From Flavobacterium defluvii (lineage in GTDB: Bacteria > Bacteroidota > Bacteroidia > Flavobacteriales > Flavobacteriaceae), in contig NZ_FQWC01000010.1 of assembly GCF_900129555.1 (NCBI RefSeq), positions 85,953-149,952 on the forward strand: a stretch of DNA of 64,000 nucleotides. The letters are read 5' to 3'. A model generated the notes under the pieces. That model was not told the DNA's origin and made no database searches. It was given only the letters and a program-made list of their open reading frames with translations. A program made the position numbers and the translations under genes. This document shows, piece by piece, positions 43,701-53,327 of the stretch (its first letter is position 1; each line of letters begins with the position of its first letter).

Positions 43701-44781
43701 TTCAAAAGTTTCAATAGGCACTGGTTTCGGTATAGGACTTTTTATTGTCAAATATTTCGTAGACAAACACAAAGGAAAAGTAAGCTGCGAAAGTGAAATT
43801 GGAAAGGGAAGCATCTTTAAATTGACTTTTCTCAAAGGAAACTCTCATTTTGAAAATGTTGAAATTACAAACGAAGCGCCAAAAAGAAGCCAGTTATTTG
43901 ATGAATTAATAATTGATGATGCCGAAGAAAATAATGCATCTGCAAATATTGTAGTTTCAGAAAGTGATTTCCAAAAAATCATGCTTACTGAAAAACGGAC
44001 GGTTTTAATTATTGATGATAATGCCGAAATCCGGGCTTATCTAATAAAATTATTCTCTGAAAACTATATCGTTTACAGTGCCGAAAATGGAGAAGAAGGT
44101 TTAAAATTAACTAAAAAACACATGCCGGATCTTGTAATCAGCGATATTACGATGGAAGAAATGGACGGTTTGGAATTGTGCCGAAAAATTAAAGAAAGCA
44201 ATGACTTGTCTCATATACCGGTAATTTTACTTACGGCTTCAAAAAATCCTGAAACACATTTACAGGGAATAAACGACGGTGCCGATGATTATATTATGAA
44301 ACCTTTTGATGATGATATTCTCAAAGCACGTGTTGAATCTTTATTGCGAAACCGAAGCAACTTGCGAACATACTTTTTAGATAGTATTACATTAAAAGAA
44401 AACACGCAGAAAGTTCCCGTAGAATATCAGGAAATGCTAAAAAAATGTATTGAGATTGTCGAAGCCAATATTCATAAAAGAGATTTTACAATTAAAAACT
44501 TTGCGCTCGAAATGGGAATGAGCCACAGAACACTTTACACCAAGATCAAAATTATTTCGGGTCAGACTTTAAATGCTTTTATACGTTCGGTTCGTATTCG
44601 AAGAGCAGCTATGTTAATGCTTACCGAAGATATGAATATTACGCAGGCCAGTGCCGAAGTTGGTTTTGAAGACCCAAAATATTTCAGGCAGCAGTTTGTA
44701 AAACTCTTTGGAATGACGCCATCAGAATACATAAAAAAATACAAGAGTTCTTTTAACTCAGATCTTAATATTATCAAATAA
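40741..44781 (+). CDS. Hybrid two-component system regulator (HTCS) of the PUL
   Basis: 1346 residues, the usual HTCS length. Signal sequence (FLFGFSFLGYSQ), then about 14 Reg_prop beta-propeller repeats (20-640; SNNSITTIFQDSEGFMWFGT pattern), Y_Y_Y domain (~690-758, YAYFLDGWDEQW), one TM helix (~763-785), HisKA with H820 (ISHEFRTPLSL), HATPase (NLMSNAFKYTPVGG), receiver with D1135 (VISDITM), and an AraC HTH (~1240-1340). It senses an oligosaccharide in the periplasm and activates the downstream genes. The start is TTG: no ATG precedes it in frame and the signal peptide begins at this codon. Confidence 0.96.
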   Translation: MKHFVLYLFLFGFSFLGYSQDYPVKFLDISDGLSNNSITTIFQDSEGFMWFGTYDGLNRYDGYSFKVFRNRINDPKSLLFNAIYNIEGDSRNNIWVGGNNGVCIYNKTSATFHAVEYSSPDRKTKTLKDIVHQMRSVSDKLFLIASQNLGLVAFENGSFVGKPIPLTVLGNQINVNNYDAIAIQENKNKSGSWVYIRNVGLCNYTYNSQKLQVVFPLSIGLKAMKLSSEGNLWFGTDEGLFLFNTKTGTLSQNYFSNKCSVTDILVDKKGEIWLTTDGCGIFQVIGNNKKAVPYNSVKNNQLAKSNSVWSLYEDKSGNKWFGSLRGGISMLSNTPKYFKSIRYNANDPAENFILSFCEDEKKNLWVGTDGAGLKYWDRKNNTYINYSNALSSSFITGIIRDTNNDIWLSTWAGGVNRINKQSNSVTKFSCYNPYTKQVEKNIWFVFKDSKANIWASATNEGALYLFDRTQNNFVLFDKNITNLQSITETSDGKLWGGNYTSLFSIEKNTKKITKTLIGNPVRCIHEDKDKNLWLGTQEGGLLLFDRKTNKFKRFTTDDGLPSNTILRLLEDKEENLWMSTYNGVCRFDKKRKTFRNFSVNDGLQSNQFSFNAGLQLSTGEFLFGGINGFNIFFPQAIKGFNQRNNVLLTDFYVNNQPIEESKVEVTTDAEKGKEVELAYDQTALSLEFVALDYNNADKINYAYFLDGWDEQWNYVGQARKANYSRLPEGKYTFKVKTTNFKGGWNNEVSLVSIQVLPPWYRTWWAYTLYLAAIGGILFLYLDYHKNKERLKYKVKIAELESKKEKEIAEKQSSMFTYISHEFRTPLSLIINPLKKAVQKENVQNGSSGSDLAIAHRNARRLLSLVDQLLLFRKAENDADSLRLSPINVNSLCNEVFQCFVNQAKDKNIDYNFTIPDHEIVIIGDYEKIEISLFNLMSNAFKYTPVGGEINLIVTENDNEVFLEIADNGDGIEKKDIEVIFEKFKQINSKVSIGTGFGIGLFIVKYFVDKHKGKVSCESEIGKGSIFKLTFLKGNSHFENVEITNEAPKRSQLFDELIIDDAEENNASANIVVSESDFQKIMLTEKRTVLIIDDNAEIRAYLIKLFSENYIVYSAENGEEGLKLTKKHMPDLVISDITMEEMDGLELCRKIKESNDLSHIPVILLTASKNPETHLQGINDGADDYIMKPFDDDILKARVESLLRNRSNLRTYFLDSITLKENTQKVPVEYQEMLKKCIEIVEANIHKRDFTIKNFALEMGMSHRTLYTKIKIISGQTLNAFIRSVRIRRAAMLMLTEDMNITQASAEVGFEDPKYFRQQFVKLFGMTPSEYIKKYKSSFNSDLNIIK

Positions 44782-45428
44782 ATTATCCGCCAAATGTCAA
44801 TCTTTACTCATTGTCTTTACTCTTTTGTAACAGATACAGTATTTTCTTTGTATAAATTCAAACGTTTTAGTTACAAAAGCGGTTAAAAATAATAATTATG
44901 TAATGTTTAAAATTATGCAGGTATTTTTTTGTAGTTCGTAATTTTTAACCCTGAATAATGGTTAATTGCAATTTTGACCTCCTTTTTTTTCCATTTTACC
45001 CCTCCTTAAAAGTGTTAATTAAACATTTCTTTGCAGTAATAGTAATGAGTTAGTCACATTACTATTAAATAAGTGTTTGTTTCGATAAGTTTTTTTATCA
45101 GTTTAAAAAATTGAGCCTTTTTTAAACTTAAAGTAAGAGTTGGTTTTTTACAATATTACTTATCATACCCGCGGCGTAAAAAACTGCGGGTTAAATAACA
45201 AACAGGAAAACTTATTAAGAAGAAAGATTATAGAAGAAAAAAAAGAGAAAAAATATACTAACAATTAACCAAACTCAACTTAACATGAAAATAACCAGAT
45301 AATCATTTGCTGTAAGTTTTGCCTCAAAAACAGATAACAAAACTTCAAAAAATAACCTACGCGTTTTAAACCACTTTTGCTTTTAGCAAAGACAAACTAA
45401 CTAAACCTAAACCTTAAAAATTAAGAAA
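44782..45428 (+). promoter_or_regulatory. 647-base PUL control region with three inverted repeats
   Basis: No gene. In order: CTTTTGTAAC/GTTACAAAAG (44822-44831, 44870-44879); TAATAGTAATG/CATTACTATTA (45037-45047, 45057-45067, nine-base loop); CCCGC/GCGGG hairpin (45168-45190). The second is the strongest and lies about 360 bases upstream of the first PUL gene, a plausible HTCS site or leader hairpin. CCTCC words near 44977-45005 precede it. A five-codon frame (ATG 45286) occurs in the leader. Confidence 0.5.
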
Positions 45429-46823
45429 ATGAAAAAAAATCTATTTTTATTTTTTCTTGCCTTTTTTGCCATTCTTACCGGTTGTCAGAATAATGAATCA
45501 GAATTTCCAAGTTCTGATGATCCTACGGTGGTTGTATCAACAAAAGAAATTTATGGTGCACCAAGCCGAAAATTTGAAATCAAAGCCGCTCTGGCTGACG
45601 ACTTAGGATTAAAAAGTGTCGAAATTCAAATTCCGGAATTATCTCTTGATAAAGTAATTTCGTTTGCAACAGACCCGCTTTTAAAATCATACGATTTGAG
45701 TTATTTCTTCGAAGTTCCGGCAAACAGAGGAACTTCAGAATCTTTCAAAATAAAATTAACTATTACAGACGTTTCCGGAAATGAAGTAAATGAAGAAATT
45801 AATTTACGTCTTGACGGAGAATTTGCTGCACCATCTATCACAATGATTACGCCAAAAGAAGGAGCTGTAATCCTGCTTTCAACAAGCAACGAAATGCCTG
45901 TAATTTTTGTGGTAAACGACGATTCAGGAATCGATTATGTTCAGGTAAAATGTGATGCTCTTGGTATCGACGAAACTGTTCAGTTAACCGGTTCACCGCA
46001 ATCGTATACATTCAATAAAACGTATACGCTGCCAGTAACGGCTGCCGATTATGTATTGACAATTACAGCAAAAGACAAATTTGCAATTCCGAACACAGGA
46101 AGTTTAAGCGTAAATATTGTTGCTACAAACGAATATCCGGCAATTTATCTATGCGATCAACCAAAAGGAACAAATCTTACGACAGATGCAGTTGGAGTAC
46201 CGATGTATTTTCATGAGAAAAACGGACAGGATTTTGAATTCAAATATTATGCAGATTCAGACAATAAAGAAATTTATTTCTTAGGTCAGGAATCAGATTT
46301 TGCACCGCATTGTTTTGGTTTAAATACTTCCGGTGAATTGGCAGATGATGTTAATTCATCACCAATTATTCTGCCAACAAAAGGATATTATGTTATCAAA
46401 GTAAATCCAAATACTTTAAAATATACGGCCACAAAATACACGCCTTCAAGCAAAGTCTGGGCAAATATAGCTAACGGACTATGGCATGATGATGAAGCTT
46501 TAAGACGACCTTTTGTGAGTGTTTGCGGCGGAGGAATTCAGGGTGCAGATTGGGATACATGGACCGCTTGGGTTCAAACAGGATTGCATTTGGCAAATAA
46601 TCCAAATAACCCTTATCAATTAGTGGGAGAATATACCTTAACAGGAACTATGGAAGCGACTTTTACAGGTCAATGGTGGAATCCGTCTTGGAGATTAATT
46701 AAAAATGGTATTTGCACCATGTCACCGGGCGAAAACGGAAATGCTAAATATCCTGCTGCTGCCGGAGTCTATAAAGTAGTTCTTGATACAGAGTTAGAGA
46801 GAGTTTTTATAACAAAAAAATAA
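45429..46823 (+). CDS. SusE/SusF-like surface glycan-binding lipoprotein
   Basis: 464 residues, SPII signal with lipobox LTGC. Beta-sandwich Ig-like modules in the first ~230 residues (SVEIQIPELSLDK, VSGNEVNEEINLRLDG, YVLTITAKDKFAIPNTGSL), then a C-terminal region with aromatic residues suited to sugar binding (WANIANGLWHDDEALRR, ADWDTWTAWVQ, TGQWWNPSW). Position before SusC is unusual for SusE/F (normally after SusD) but still within the PUL. Expected on the cell surface, helping to capture glycan. Confidence 0.78.
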   Translation: MKKNLFLFFLAFFAILTGCQNNESEFPSSDDPTVVVSTKEIYGAPSRKFEIKAALADDLGLKSVEIQIPELSLDKVISFATDPLLKSYDLSYFFEVPANRGTSESFKIKLTITDVSGNEVNEEINLRLDGEFAAPSITMITPKEGAVILLSTSNEMPVIFVVNDDSGIDYVQVKCDALGIDETVQLTGSPQSYTFNKTYTLPVTAADYVLTITAKDKFAIPNTGSLSVNIVATNEYPAIYLCDQPKGTNLTTDAVGVPMYFHEKNGQDFEFKYYADSDNKEIYFLGQESDFAPHCFGLNTSGELADDVNSSPIILPTKGYYVIKVNPNTLKYTATKYTPSSKVWANIANGLWHDDEALRRPFVSVCGGGIQGADWDTWTAWVQTGLHLANNPNNPYQLVGEYTLTGTMEATFTGQWWNPSWRLIKNGICTMSPGENGNAKYPAAAGVYKVVLDTELERVFITKK

Positions 46824-46868
46824 TTTGTTATCACACTTTCACAACATTAATGAATAAAACATCTTAAT

Positions 46869-49800
46869 ATGAAATTTAAATATATATGGTTTTTTATTGC
46901 CCTTTTGTGTACTGCTGTATCATTTGGACAAATAAAAATAAAAGGAACCGTTAAGGATAAAGCCAATGTGCCAATTCCGGGTGTAAATGTAATTGTAAAA
47001 GGAACTTCGACATCGACAGCAACAGATTTCGACGGAAACTATGTGATCAATGTTCCTAACAAAAGTTCGCAGATCGAGTTTTCATTTGTTGGATTTACTT
47101 CTCAGACAGTATCAATTGCTGAGAAAACAGAAATAAATATTGTACTTCAGGAATCAAGTCAGGCCCTGGACGAGATTGTTGTTGTAGGTTATGCCGCTGT
47201 AAAAAAGAGCGATGTAACAAGTTCAATTTCTTCTATAAAAGGAAAAGAATTACAAACGATGACAGTTGGCAATGTAACAGAATCTTTGCAGGGAAAAGTT
47301 TCCGGAGTTCAGGTTACAGGTCAAGGTGGTCCGGGCGCGCAGCCAAGAGTTTTAATTCGTGGAATTTCTACAGTAAACTTAAGTACAGATCCGCTATATG
47401 TTGTGGACGGAATTCCGATGGGAACGAGCATCAATTTCTTGAGCAATAATGAGATTGAATCGATGGAAGTTTTAAAAGATGCTTCGGCAAGTGCAATTTA
47501 CGGTTCACGTGCCTCAAACGGAGTTATTTTGATTACGACTAAAAAAGGAAAAGTTGGAAAAGCAAGATTCAATTTTGACTTAAGTTCAGGTATGCAGATC
47601 ATGAATAATCCCTATAATATGGCCGACGCCGAAAGTTATGCGACAATCATGAATACAGCTTACAACAATTCCGGATATTCAGATTATCTGCCAAATCCTT
47701 CTCAATACAAAGGAAAAACAACAGACTGGTGGAGAGCAGGAATTAGAACCGGAACGCCTGTTACAAATGCTTCTTTTGGCGTAAGCGGAGGATCAGACAA
47801 ACACACTTATGCAGCAAGCATAAATTATTACAATTCAGATTCTATGTACGGCGTAGGCGGCTGGGAAAGAGTAACGATGAGAATTGCCAATGATTTTAAA
47901 TTTACAGATAAATTCTCTGCAGGAATTACTTTAAACCCGCGTTACGAAACTTGGGGAGCTCCGGGCAACTGGGCAGATTTTGACAAAATTGATCCTATTA
48001 CGCCAATTTACAAACCTGCCGATCAGTTAACAGGATTAGAAAACGAATACAGTATTTATGCACGTTCACCATCGTATATATGGAATCCTGTTGCAGCCGT
48101 AAAACGTTATGATGATTATACAGATCAATATAATTTAAACACAAACGGATATTTACAATACGAACCCATAAAAGGTTTAGTAATTCGTACACAGGCTTCT
48201 GTAGAGGTTGGAGATAAAATCTGGAGCAAATTTACCCCAGATTTCGTAATCGACGCCGCACACGAAAAAGCAGAAATAAATACGATCGAAAGAAGAGCAA
48301 CAAATAATGTAGACTGGACCTGGCAGAATACAGCAACATACACTAAAACATTTGCCGAAAAACACAACGCCTCTTTAATGATTGGTAATACAATGGAAGA
48401 ATACAACGGAAACGATGTTTGGGGTTATGGAGAAGGTGTGCCTAACAACTCTGAATCGATGAGAGAACTAAACGCTGCAACCAAAAACAGAAACAGCGGC
48501 GGAAACAGCTGGTCAAGTTCATTAATGTCTTATATCTCTCGTTTTTCTTATAACTACGACGGAAAATATTATTTCACCGGAACATTCAGACGTGACGGAT
48601 CTTCAAAATTCATGGCCAATAATAAATGGGCAAATTTCCCTTCGGCATCAGTTTCCTGGAGAATTTTAAACGAAGGTTTTATGGAGAAAACAAAAGATGT
48701 TTTAAGCGATTTAAGATTTAGAGCGGGATGGGGAAAAGTAGGAAACCAAAATTTACCAAGTGCGGTTTATCAGTCTAATATTGGGCAGGGATTTTATGTA
48801 ATAGACGGACAGGTTGTCGATACTTCTTATCCTTCTTCAATGGCAAATAAAGATATTAAATGGGAAACGGTAGAAGATGTGAGTTTTGGGATTGATTTCG
48901 GATTATGGAAAAACAAACTTTCAGGATCGTTAGAATACTATCAAAAGAAAACACACGATATGTTATTCTTAAAACAATTTCCTACTTACAGCGGATTTCC
49001 CGGATATTCTACCATGTGGACAAACGTGGGCTCAATGCAGTCAAGCGGTATCGATTTATTGATTTCGTATAAAGATAAAAAAGGCGATTTCTCGTATGGA
49101 GCAGATTTAACTTTTACAACTGTAAATGTAGAAATGCTGTCTTTATCTTCTGATGGAGAAAAACTATACGGCGCAAGCAACAGAACTTTAACAGTAAAAG
49201 GCGAAGAACCGGGATATTTCTACGGATATGTTGCGGATGGTTTATTCCAAAATCAAACAGAATTAAATTCTCATACTGATGAACACGGAACAAAATTACA
49301 GCCTTATGCAAAGCTTGGAGATATTCGTTTTAAAGATGTAAACGGCGATGGAAAACTGGATGATAAAGACAGAACAAAAATTGGTTCTCCATGGGCAGAT
49401 TATACAATAGGTTTGAATTTGAATTTTGGTTACAAAAACTTTGATTTAATAGCAAACTTTTACTCAAGTATTGGAAATGATATTGTAAACCAAAATATTT
49501 CAGATTTATACAACGGTGCAAGTTTAACCAACAAAGTAAGCGGATTAGAACAAATGGCATGGCACGGAGAAGGAACTTCAAACTATGTTCCGCGTTTATC
49601 AAAAGACGATAACAACGAGAACTTTACGAAATTCTCATCTCTTTATGTAGAAGACGGTTCTTTCGTACGCATGAAAAACCTTCAGTTAGGTTATTCATTT
49701 TACAACAAATTTGGTTTAGATAAACTGAGAATATCATTATCAGGACAAAATTTATGGACATGGACAAACTATACAGGAGTTGATCCTGAAGTTGCCGGAG

Positions 49801-49901
49801 GAGATCCTAATACGGGAGACAGAGTAAAAGGATCAGGTTTTGGAGGATGGAATTATCCGGTACAGCCAACAATTCTGATGGGTCTTAATGTTGCATTTTA
49901 A
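46869..49901 (+). CDS. SusC/RagA family TonB-linked outer-membrane transporter
   Basis: 1010 residues. Signal peptide (cut after SFGQ), CarboxypepD_reg-like domain (~25-105: GTVKDKANVPIPGVNVIVKGT, DFDGNYVIN), TonB-box-like DEIVVVGYA, plug (~115-225, LQGKVSGVQVTGQGGPG, ILIRGISTVN, PLYVVDGIP, LKDASASAIYGSRASNGVILITTKKG) and a large beta-barrel ending ILMGLNVAF with the terminal aromatic. It imports oligosaccharides under the SusD lid, powered by TonB. 12 bases separate it from SusD. Confidence 0.97.
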   Translation: MKFKYIWFFIALLCTAVSFGQIKIKGTVKDKANVPIPGVNVIVKGTSTSTATDFDGNYVINVPNKSSQIEFSFVGFTSQTVSIAEKTEINIVLQESSQALDEIVVVGYAAVKKSDVTSSISSIKGKELQTMTVGNVTESLQGKVSGVQVTGQGGPGAQPRVLIRGISTVNLSTDPLYVVDGIPMGTSINFLSNNEIESMEVLKDASASAIYGSRASNGVILITTKKGKVGKARFNFDLSSGMQIMNNPYNMADAESYATIMNTAYNNSGYSDYLPNPSQYKGKTTDWWRAGIRTGTPVTNASFGVSGGSDKHTYAASINYYNSDSMYGVGGWERVTMRIANDFKFTDKFSAGITLNPRYETWGAPGNWADFDKIDPITPIYKPADQLTGLENEYSIYARSPSYIWNPVAAVKRYDDYTDQYNLNTNGYLQYEPIKGLVIRTQASVEVGDKIWSKFTPDFVIDAAHEKAEINTIERRATNNVDWTWQNTATYTKTFAEKHNASLMIGNTMEEYNGNDVWGYGEGVPNNSESMRELNAATKNRNSGGNSWSSSLMSYISRFSYNYDGKYYFTGTFRRDGSSKFMANNKWANFPSASVSWRILNEGFMEKTKDVLSDLRFRAGWGKVGNQNLPSAVYQSNIGQGFYVIDGQVVDTSYPSSMANKDIKWETVEDVSFGIDFGLWKNKLSGSLEYYQKKTHDMLFLKQFPTYSGFPGYSTMWTNVGSMQSSGIDLLISYKDKKGDFSYGADLTFTTVNVEMLSLSSDGEKLYGASNRTLTVKGEEPGYFYGYVADGLFQNQTELNSHTDEHGTKLQPYAKLGDIRFKDVNGDGKLDDKDRTKIGSPWADYTIGLNLNFGYKNFDLIANFYSSIGNDIVNQNISDLYNGASLTNKVSGLEQMAWHGEGTSNYVPRLSKDDNNENFTKFSSLYVEDGSFVRMKNLQLGYSFYNKFGLDKLRISLSGQNLWTWTNYTGVDPEVAGGDPNTGDRVKGSGFGGWNYPVQPTILMGLNVAF

Positions 49902-49913
49902 TACAAAACGATC

Positions 49914-51515
49914 ATGAAAAAAATACTAGTATCTATAATAGCTTTAGCGGCATTTACAGTTTCTTGTGACGATTTTATCGAAAAAGAAGAAAGAGGAACG
50001 CAGACTTTAGAAAACTATTTTCAAACTGCGCAGGAATGCGAAAATTATGCTAATGAATTAACTCAGCGTTTATTATTAGCAAAAGACTGGTGGACATTAA
50101 CAGCGCCGAGAGTTACCAACGAAATGGCAACAGATGATGCCTGGATGGGAAACACAGGACAGGATAATTCTGCACACAGACCTTGTTCGCAATATATCAT
50201 TACGCCAGATAATATGGGAGATATGAACAGCATTTATACGGCTCATTTTTACACTATTCAGTCAGCAAATATTGGTTTAGAGAAAATGGCAAATTCGCCT
50301 ATTACCGAAGCACAGCGAAATCAATACATGGGAGAATCATTATTCGTTCGTGCTTACTGTTATTACGAATTAGTCAATCTTTTTGGCGGAGTTCCGTTGT
50401 ACACAAAATCTTTAGGAACAGGCGATTTGACGTTACAGCGCAGTTCTGCGGCAGAAGTTTATGCTCAAATCGAAGCCGATTTAAAAGAAGCTGCATCAAG
50501 ATTAGAAAGCGCACCGGTAAAAAAAGACGGAAGAATAAACAAATGGGCTGCTTACGCCTTATTGGCCCGTGTAACTTTATTTCAGGAAAAATGGGCCGAT
50601 GCCAAATTATATTCAAATAAAGTAATTACAGAAGGACCTTTTCAATTAGAAGCTAACTTCTTAAATATCTGGAATGTAAATAACCACAACGGAGTAGAAT
50701 CAATTCTTGAAGCACAATCTTCATCTGTACAAGATAAATCGTTAGGAGCCGCTTTACCAACTTTGGCAGGTGCAAGAGGCGAAGACAAAAAATATTTCCC
50801 GAGTAATGACGCTCAGGACGTATTAGACGGTTGGGGATGGTGTATGCCAACCAGCGATTTAGAAAACGCTTATTTATCTGAAAATGATGAAATTCGCCGC
50901 AAAAGCACCATCACAAAATGGGGAGAAGCCGCTTATGGAGATGAGGTTTTAAACCCAACACACAAATTCAGTTTAAATGATAATAAATCAGGACGTATCT
51001 GCCGCAAATATTATATTCCGATTGCTACACGTCGTGCTTTAGACAAAAAAGACGGACACTTACCATTAAACATTCCGTTGATTCGTCTGGCAGAAATGTA
51101 TTTAACAAGGGCAGAAGCCAATTATCATACAGGCGGCGATGCTTTGGCAGATATTAATATCATTAGAGCTCGTGTTCAGTTAGCACCAAAAACAGGAATT
51201 TCAGGGCCAACTCTTTTAAGACAAATTTACAAAGAGCGCCGTTTAGAATTAGCTTTTGAAGGATTACGTTTATTTGATATTCGTCGTGAAAAAGATCCAA
51301 CAACAGGAAGACCGGTAATCGAATCTTTAATGGGACCAAACGGAACTTTTGTACAATACAATCTGAATTCTACAGATCCGTATGAAACTACAAATACAAG
51401 AGAATCTCAGGATAAAGGAATCAATTTTGATCCGGCGAAACATTTATTGTGGCCAATTCCGCAATTAGAAATCGACTTAAGCAACGGTTTAATCAAACAA
51501 AATCCTGGTTATTAA
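49914..51515 (+). CDS. SusD/RagB family nutrient-binding lipoprotein
   Basis: 533 residues, SPII signal (lipobox TVSC), then CDDFIEKEERGTQTLENYF typical of SusD. TPR-like helices (~90-330), RAYCYYELVNLFGGVPL motif, LARVTLFQEKW, and the C-terminal RLELAFEGLRLFDIRR. It binds oligosaccharide and closes over SusC. SusC/D pair on one transcript; the next gene starts right after its stop. Confidence 0.97.
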   Translation: MKKILVSIIALAAFTVSCDDFIEKEERGTQTLENYFQTAQECENYANELTQRLLLAKDWWTLTAPRVTNEMATDDAWMGNTGQDNSAHRPCSQYIITPDNMGDMNSIYTAHFYTIQSANIGLEKMANSPITEAQRNQYMGESLFVRAYCYYELVNLFGGVPLYTKSLGTGDLTLQRSSAAEVYAQIEADLKEAASRLESAPVKKDGRINKWAAYALLARVTLFQEKWADAKLYSNKVITEGPFQLEANFLNIWNVNNHNGVESILEAQSSSVQDKSLGAALPTLAGARGEDKKYFPSNDAQDVLDGWGWCMPTSDLENAYLSENDEIRRKSTITKWGEAAYGDEVLNPTHKFSLNDNKSGRICRKYYIPIATRRALDKKDGHLPLNIPLIRLAEMYLTRAEANYHTGGDALADINIIRARVQLAPKTGISGPTLLRQIYKERRLELAFEGLRLFDIRREKDPTTGRPVIESLMGPNGTFVQYNLNSTDPYETTNTRESQDKGINFDPAKHLLWPIPQLEIDLSNGLIKQNPGY

Positions 51516-51516
51516 G

Positions 51517-53154
51517 ATGAAGTTTAAAACACAAAATAAGGTAAGTCTGCTGTGTGCAGGCTTGCTTTTCGCAAACACTTTTTTCGTTAGCTGTGATTCT
51601 GAAAATAATGGAAATTCAAATTCAGAAGCTGCAGTTACGGAATTAAAAATTAATCTGGACGCCAATCTCCAAACAATGGAAAGTTTCGGAGCTTCAGATG
51701 CGTGGCAGTGTAATTTTATTGGGAAAAACTGGCCTTCAGATAAAAGAAATAAAATAGCCGATTTATTGTTCAGTAAAGATTTTGATGCCGATGGAAACCC
51801 AAAAGGAATCGGATTATCATTATGGCGTTTTAATCTTGGCGCTGGAAGTGCAGAACAAGGTGATGCCAGCGATATTACCGATGAATGGAGACGTACAGAA
51901 TGTTTTACAACAGATGGTGTAAATTATAACATGAACAAACAAGCCGGACAGGTTTGGTTTATGAAAGCGGCCAAAGAACGCGGCGTAGAAAAATTATTGG
52001 CTTTCGCCAACAGTGCTCCGGTGTATTTAACTCAAAACGGAAAAGCACACGCGACCATCAAAGAATTTTACAATTTAAAAGATGGAAAAATGCCTGATCT
52101 GGCTGATTTCTGGGTAAACTCTTTAGATAAATTAAAAACTGAACAAGGCTTAACAATCGATTATGTCAGTCCGTTTAATGAGCCGCAATACGAATGGGAC
52201 GGAACAAATCAGGAAGGTTCTCCGGCAACGAATGCTAATATTTACAGTTTTGTAAATACATTATCTCCAAAATTGCAGTCAAAAGGATTAGAAGCTCAGA
52301 TTGTGGTTGGAGAAGCTGGAGCTTATGAACCGCTATATAAAACCGTTTCAGGAAAAGAAAGCAGATCCAACCAGGTTGATTATTTCTTTGGAGCCAATTC
52401 AGCCAAAAAAATCAGCGGATTAAGCAATGTAAAGAAAACCATTTCTGCACACAGTTACTGGCAGGCATGGCCGTTAAACGAAATGGTTTCTTCAAGACAA
52501 TTAGCTGCTTCGAGAGTTCAGGCTGCAGGAAATATCAGCCTTTGGTCATCAGAATATTGTGTTCTTGAAAGTCCCGGAACTGCGGAATTACCAGGCGGAG
52601 CAGGAGCTGGAAGAGATTTAGGAATGTCTCTGGCACTTTGGACAGCAAGAATTATAAATACAGATATTGCAGTTGGCGGCGTTACTTCATGGCAATGGTG
52701 GACAGCCATTAGCCGCGGCGATTACAAAGACGGATTAATTCACGTAGATGATGGTGCCAGTAACGGAGCAGGAAATGCAGATTATTGTAAAAACGATGGT
52801 TATATAAGAGATTCAAAAACGCTTTGGGCTTTAGGAAATTTTTCATTTTTCGTAAAACCTGGAATGGTTAGAGTGCAAATTCCGAGTGTAGATAATGCCA
52901 CTTCCGTGAATGATGTAATGGTAACCGCATATAAAGATGCAGCAAATAAAAAACTAGTTGTAGTTGCAGTTAACATCAGCAAATCGGCGAAAGCCTATAA
53001 ATTAAATCTTGGCGGAGGAGCTTTAGTTGATGGTAAATTAACACCTTATACAACTTCTGAAACTTTGAGTCTGAAAAAAGGAACTGCAGTTGATGCGGCG
53101 GGATTTGAAATTCCGGCAAGGGCAGTTGTGACTTATGTAGGGACGTATAAATAA
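51517..53154 (+). CDS. GH30 family glycoside hydrolase 1 (lipoprotein)
   Basis: 545 residues, SPII signal with FVSC. GH30 TIM barrel with side beta-domain: MESFGASDAWQCNFIGKNW, FNLGAGSAEQGD, acid/base E222 in SPFNEPQYEW, nucleophile E346 in SLWSSEYCVLES, and the C-terminal beta-sandwich (VVAVNISKSAKAYKLN). Retaining mechanism expected. As a lipoprotein it may be surface-exposed and act on the polymer. Specificity is not decidable by eye; PUL context with GH2, GH27 and GH43 favours a beta-1,6-galactanase (GH30_5 type), with beta-fucosidase or glucanase as alternatives. It starts two bases after SusD. Confidence 0.9.
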   Translation: MKFKTQNKVSLLCAGLLFANTFFVSCDSENNGNSNSEAAVTELKINLDANLQTMESFGASDAWQCNFIGKNWPSDKRNKIADLLFSKDFDADGNPKGIGLSLWRFNLGAGSAEQGDASDITDEWRRTECFTTDGVNYNMNKQAGQVWFMKAAKERGVEKLLAFANSAPVYLTQNGKAHATIKEFYNLKDGKMPDLADFWVNSLDKLKTEQGLTIDYVSPFNEPQYEWDGTNQEGSPATNANIYSFVNTLSPKLQSKGLEAQIVVGEAGAYEPLYKTVSGKESRSNQVDYFFGANSAKKISGLSNVKKTISAHSYWQAWPLNEMVSSRQLAASRVQAAGNISLWSSEYCVLESPGTAELPGGAGAGRDLGMSLALWTARIINTDIAVGGVTSWQWWTAISRGDYKDGLIHVDDGASNGAGNADYCKNDGYIRDSKTLWALGNFSFFVKPGMVRVQIPSVDNATSVNDVMVTAYKDAANKKLVVVAVNISKSAKAYKLNLGGGALVDGKLTPYTTSETLSLKKGTAVDAAGFEIPARAVVTYVGTYK

Positions 53155-53192
53155 AGGTTCAAAGAGATAAAGTAACAAAGGTTTACTACAAT

Positions 53193-53298
53193 CTTGTCAT
53201 CCCGAGGAACGAGGGATCTCCGCGAGTAGCTCGCCAAAGATTGGAGATTTAGATTACGGAGTTACTTGCGTAGATTTCTCCTTCGTCGAAATGACAAG
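53193..53298. repeat. REP-like hairpin, CGAGGAACGA family
   Basis: CTTGTCATCCCGAGGAACGA at the left and TCGAAATGACAAG at the right pair imperfectly around TTTAGATTACGGAG, which also occurs (as TTTAGATTACAGAG) in the copy at 24521. Located between the two GH30 genes. Confidence 0.75.
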
Positions 53299-53327
53299 TT
53301 TGAGAATAATTGAAAACAAAAATATAA

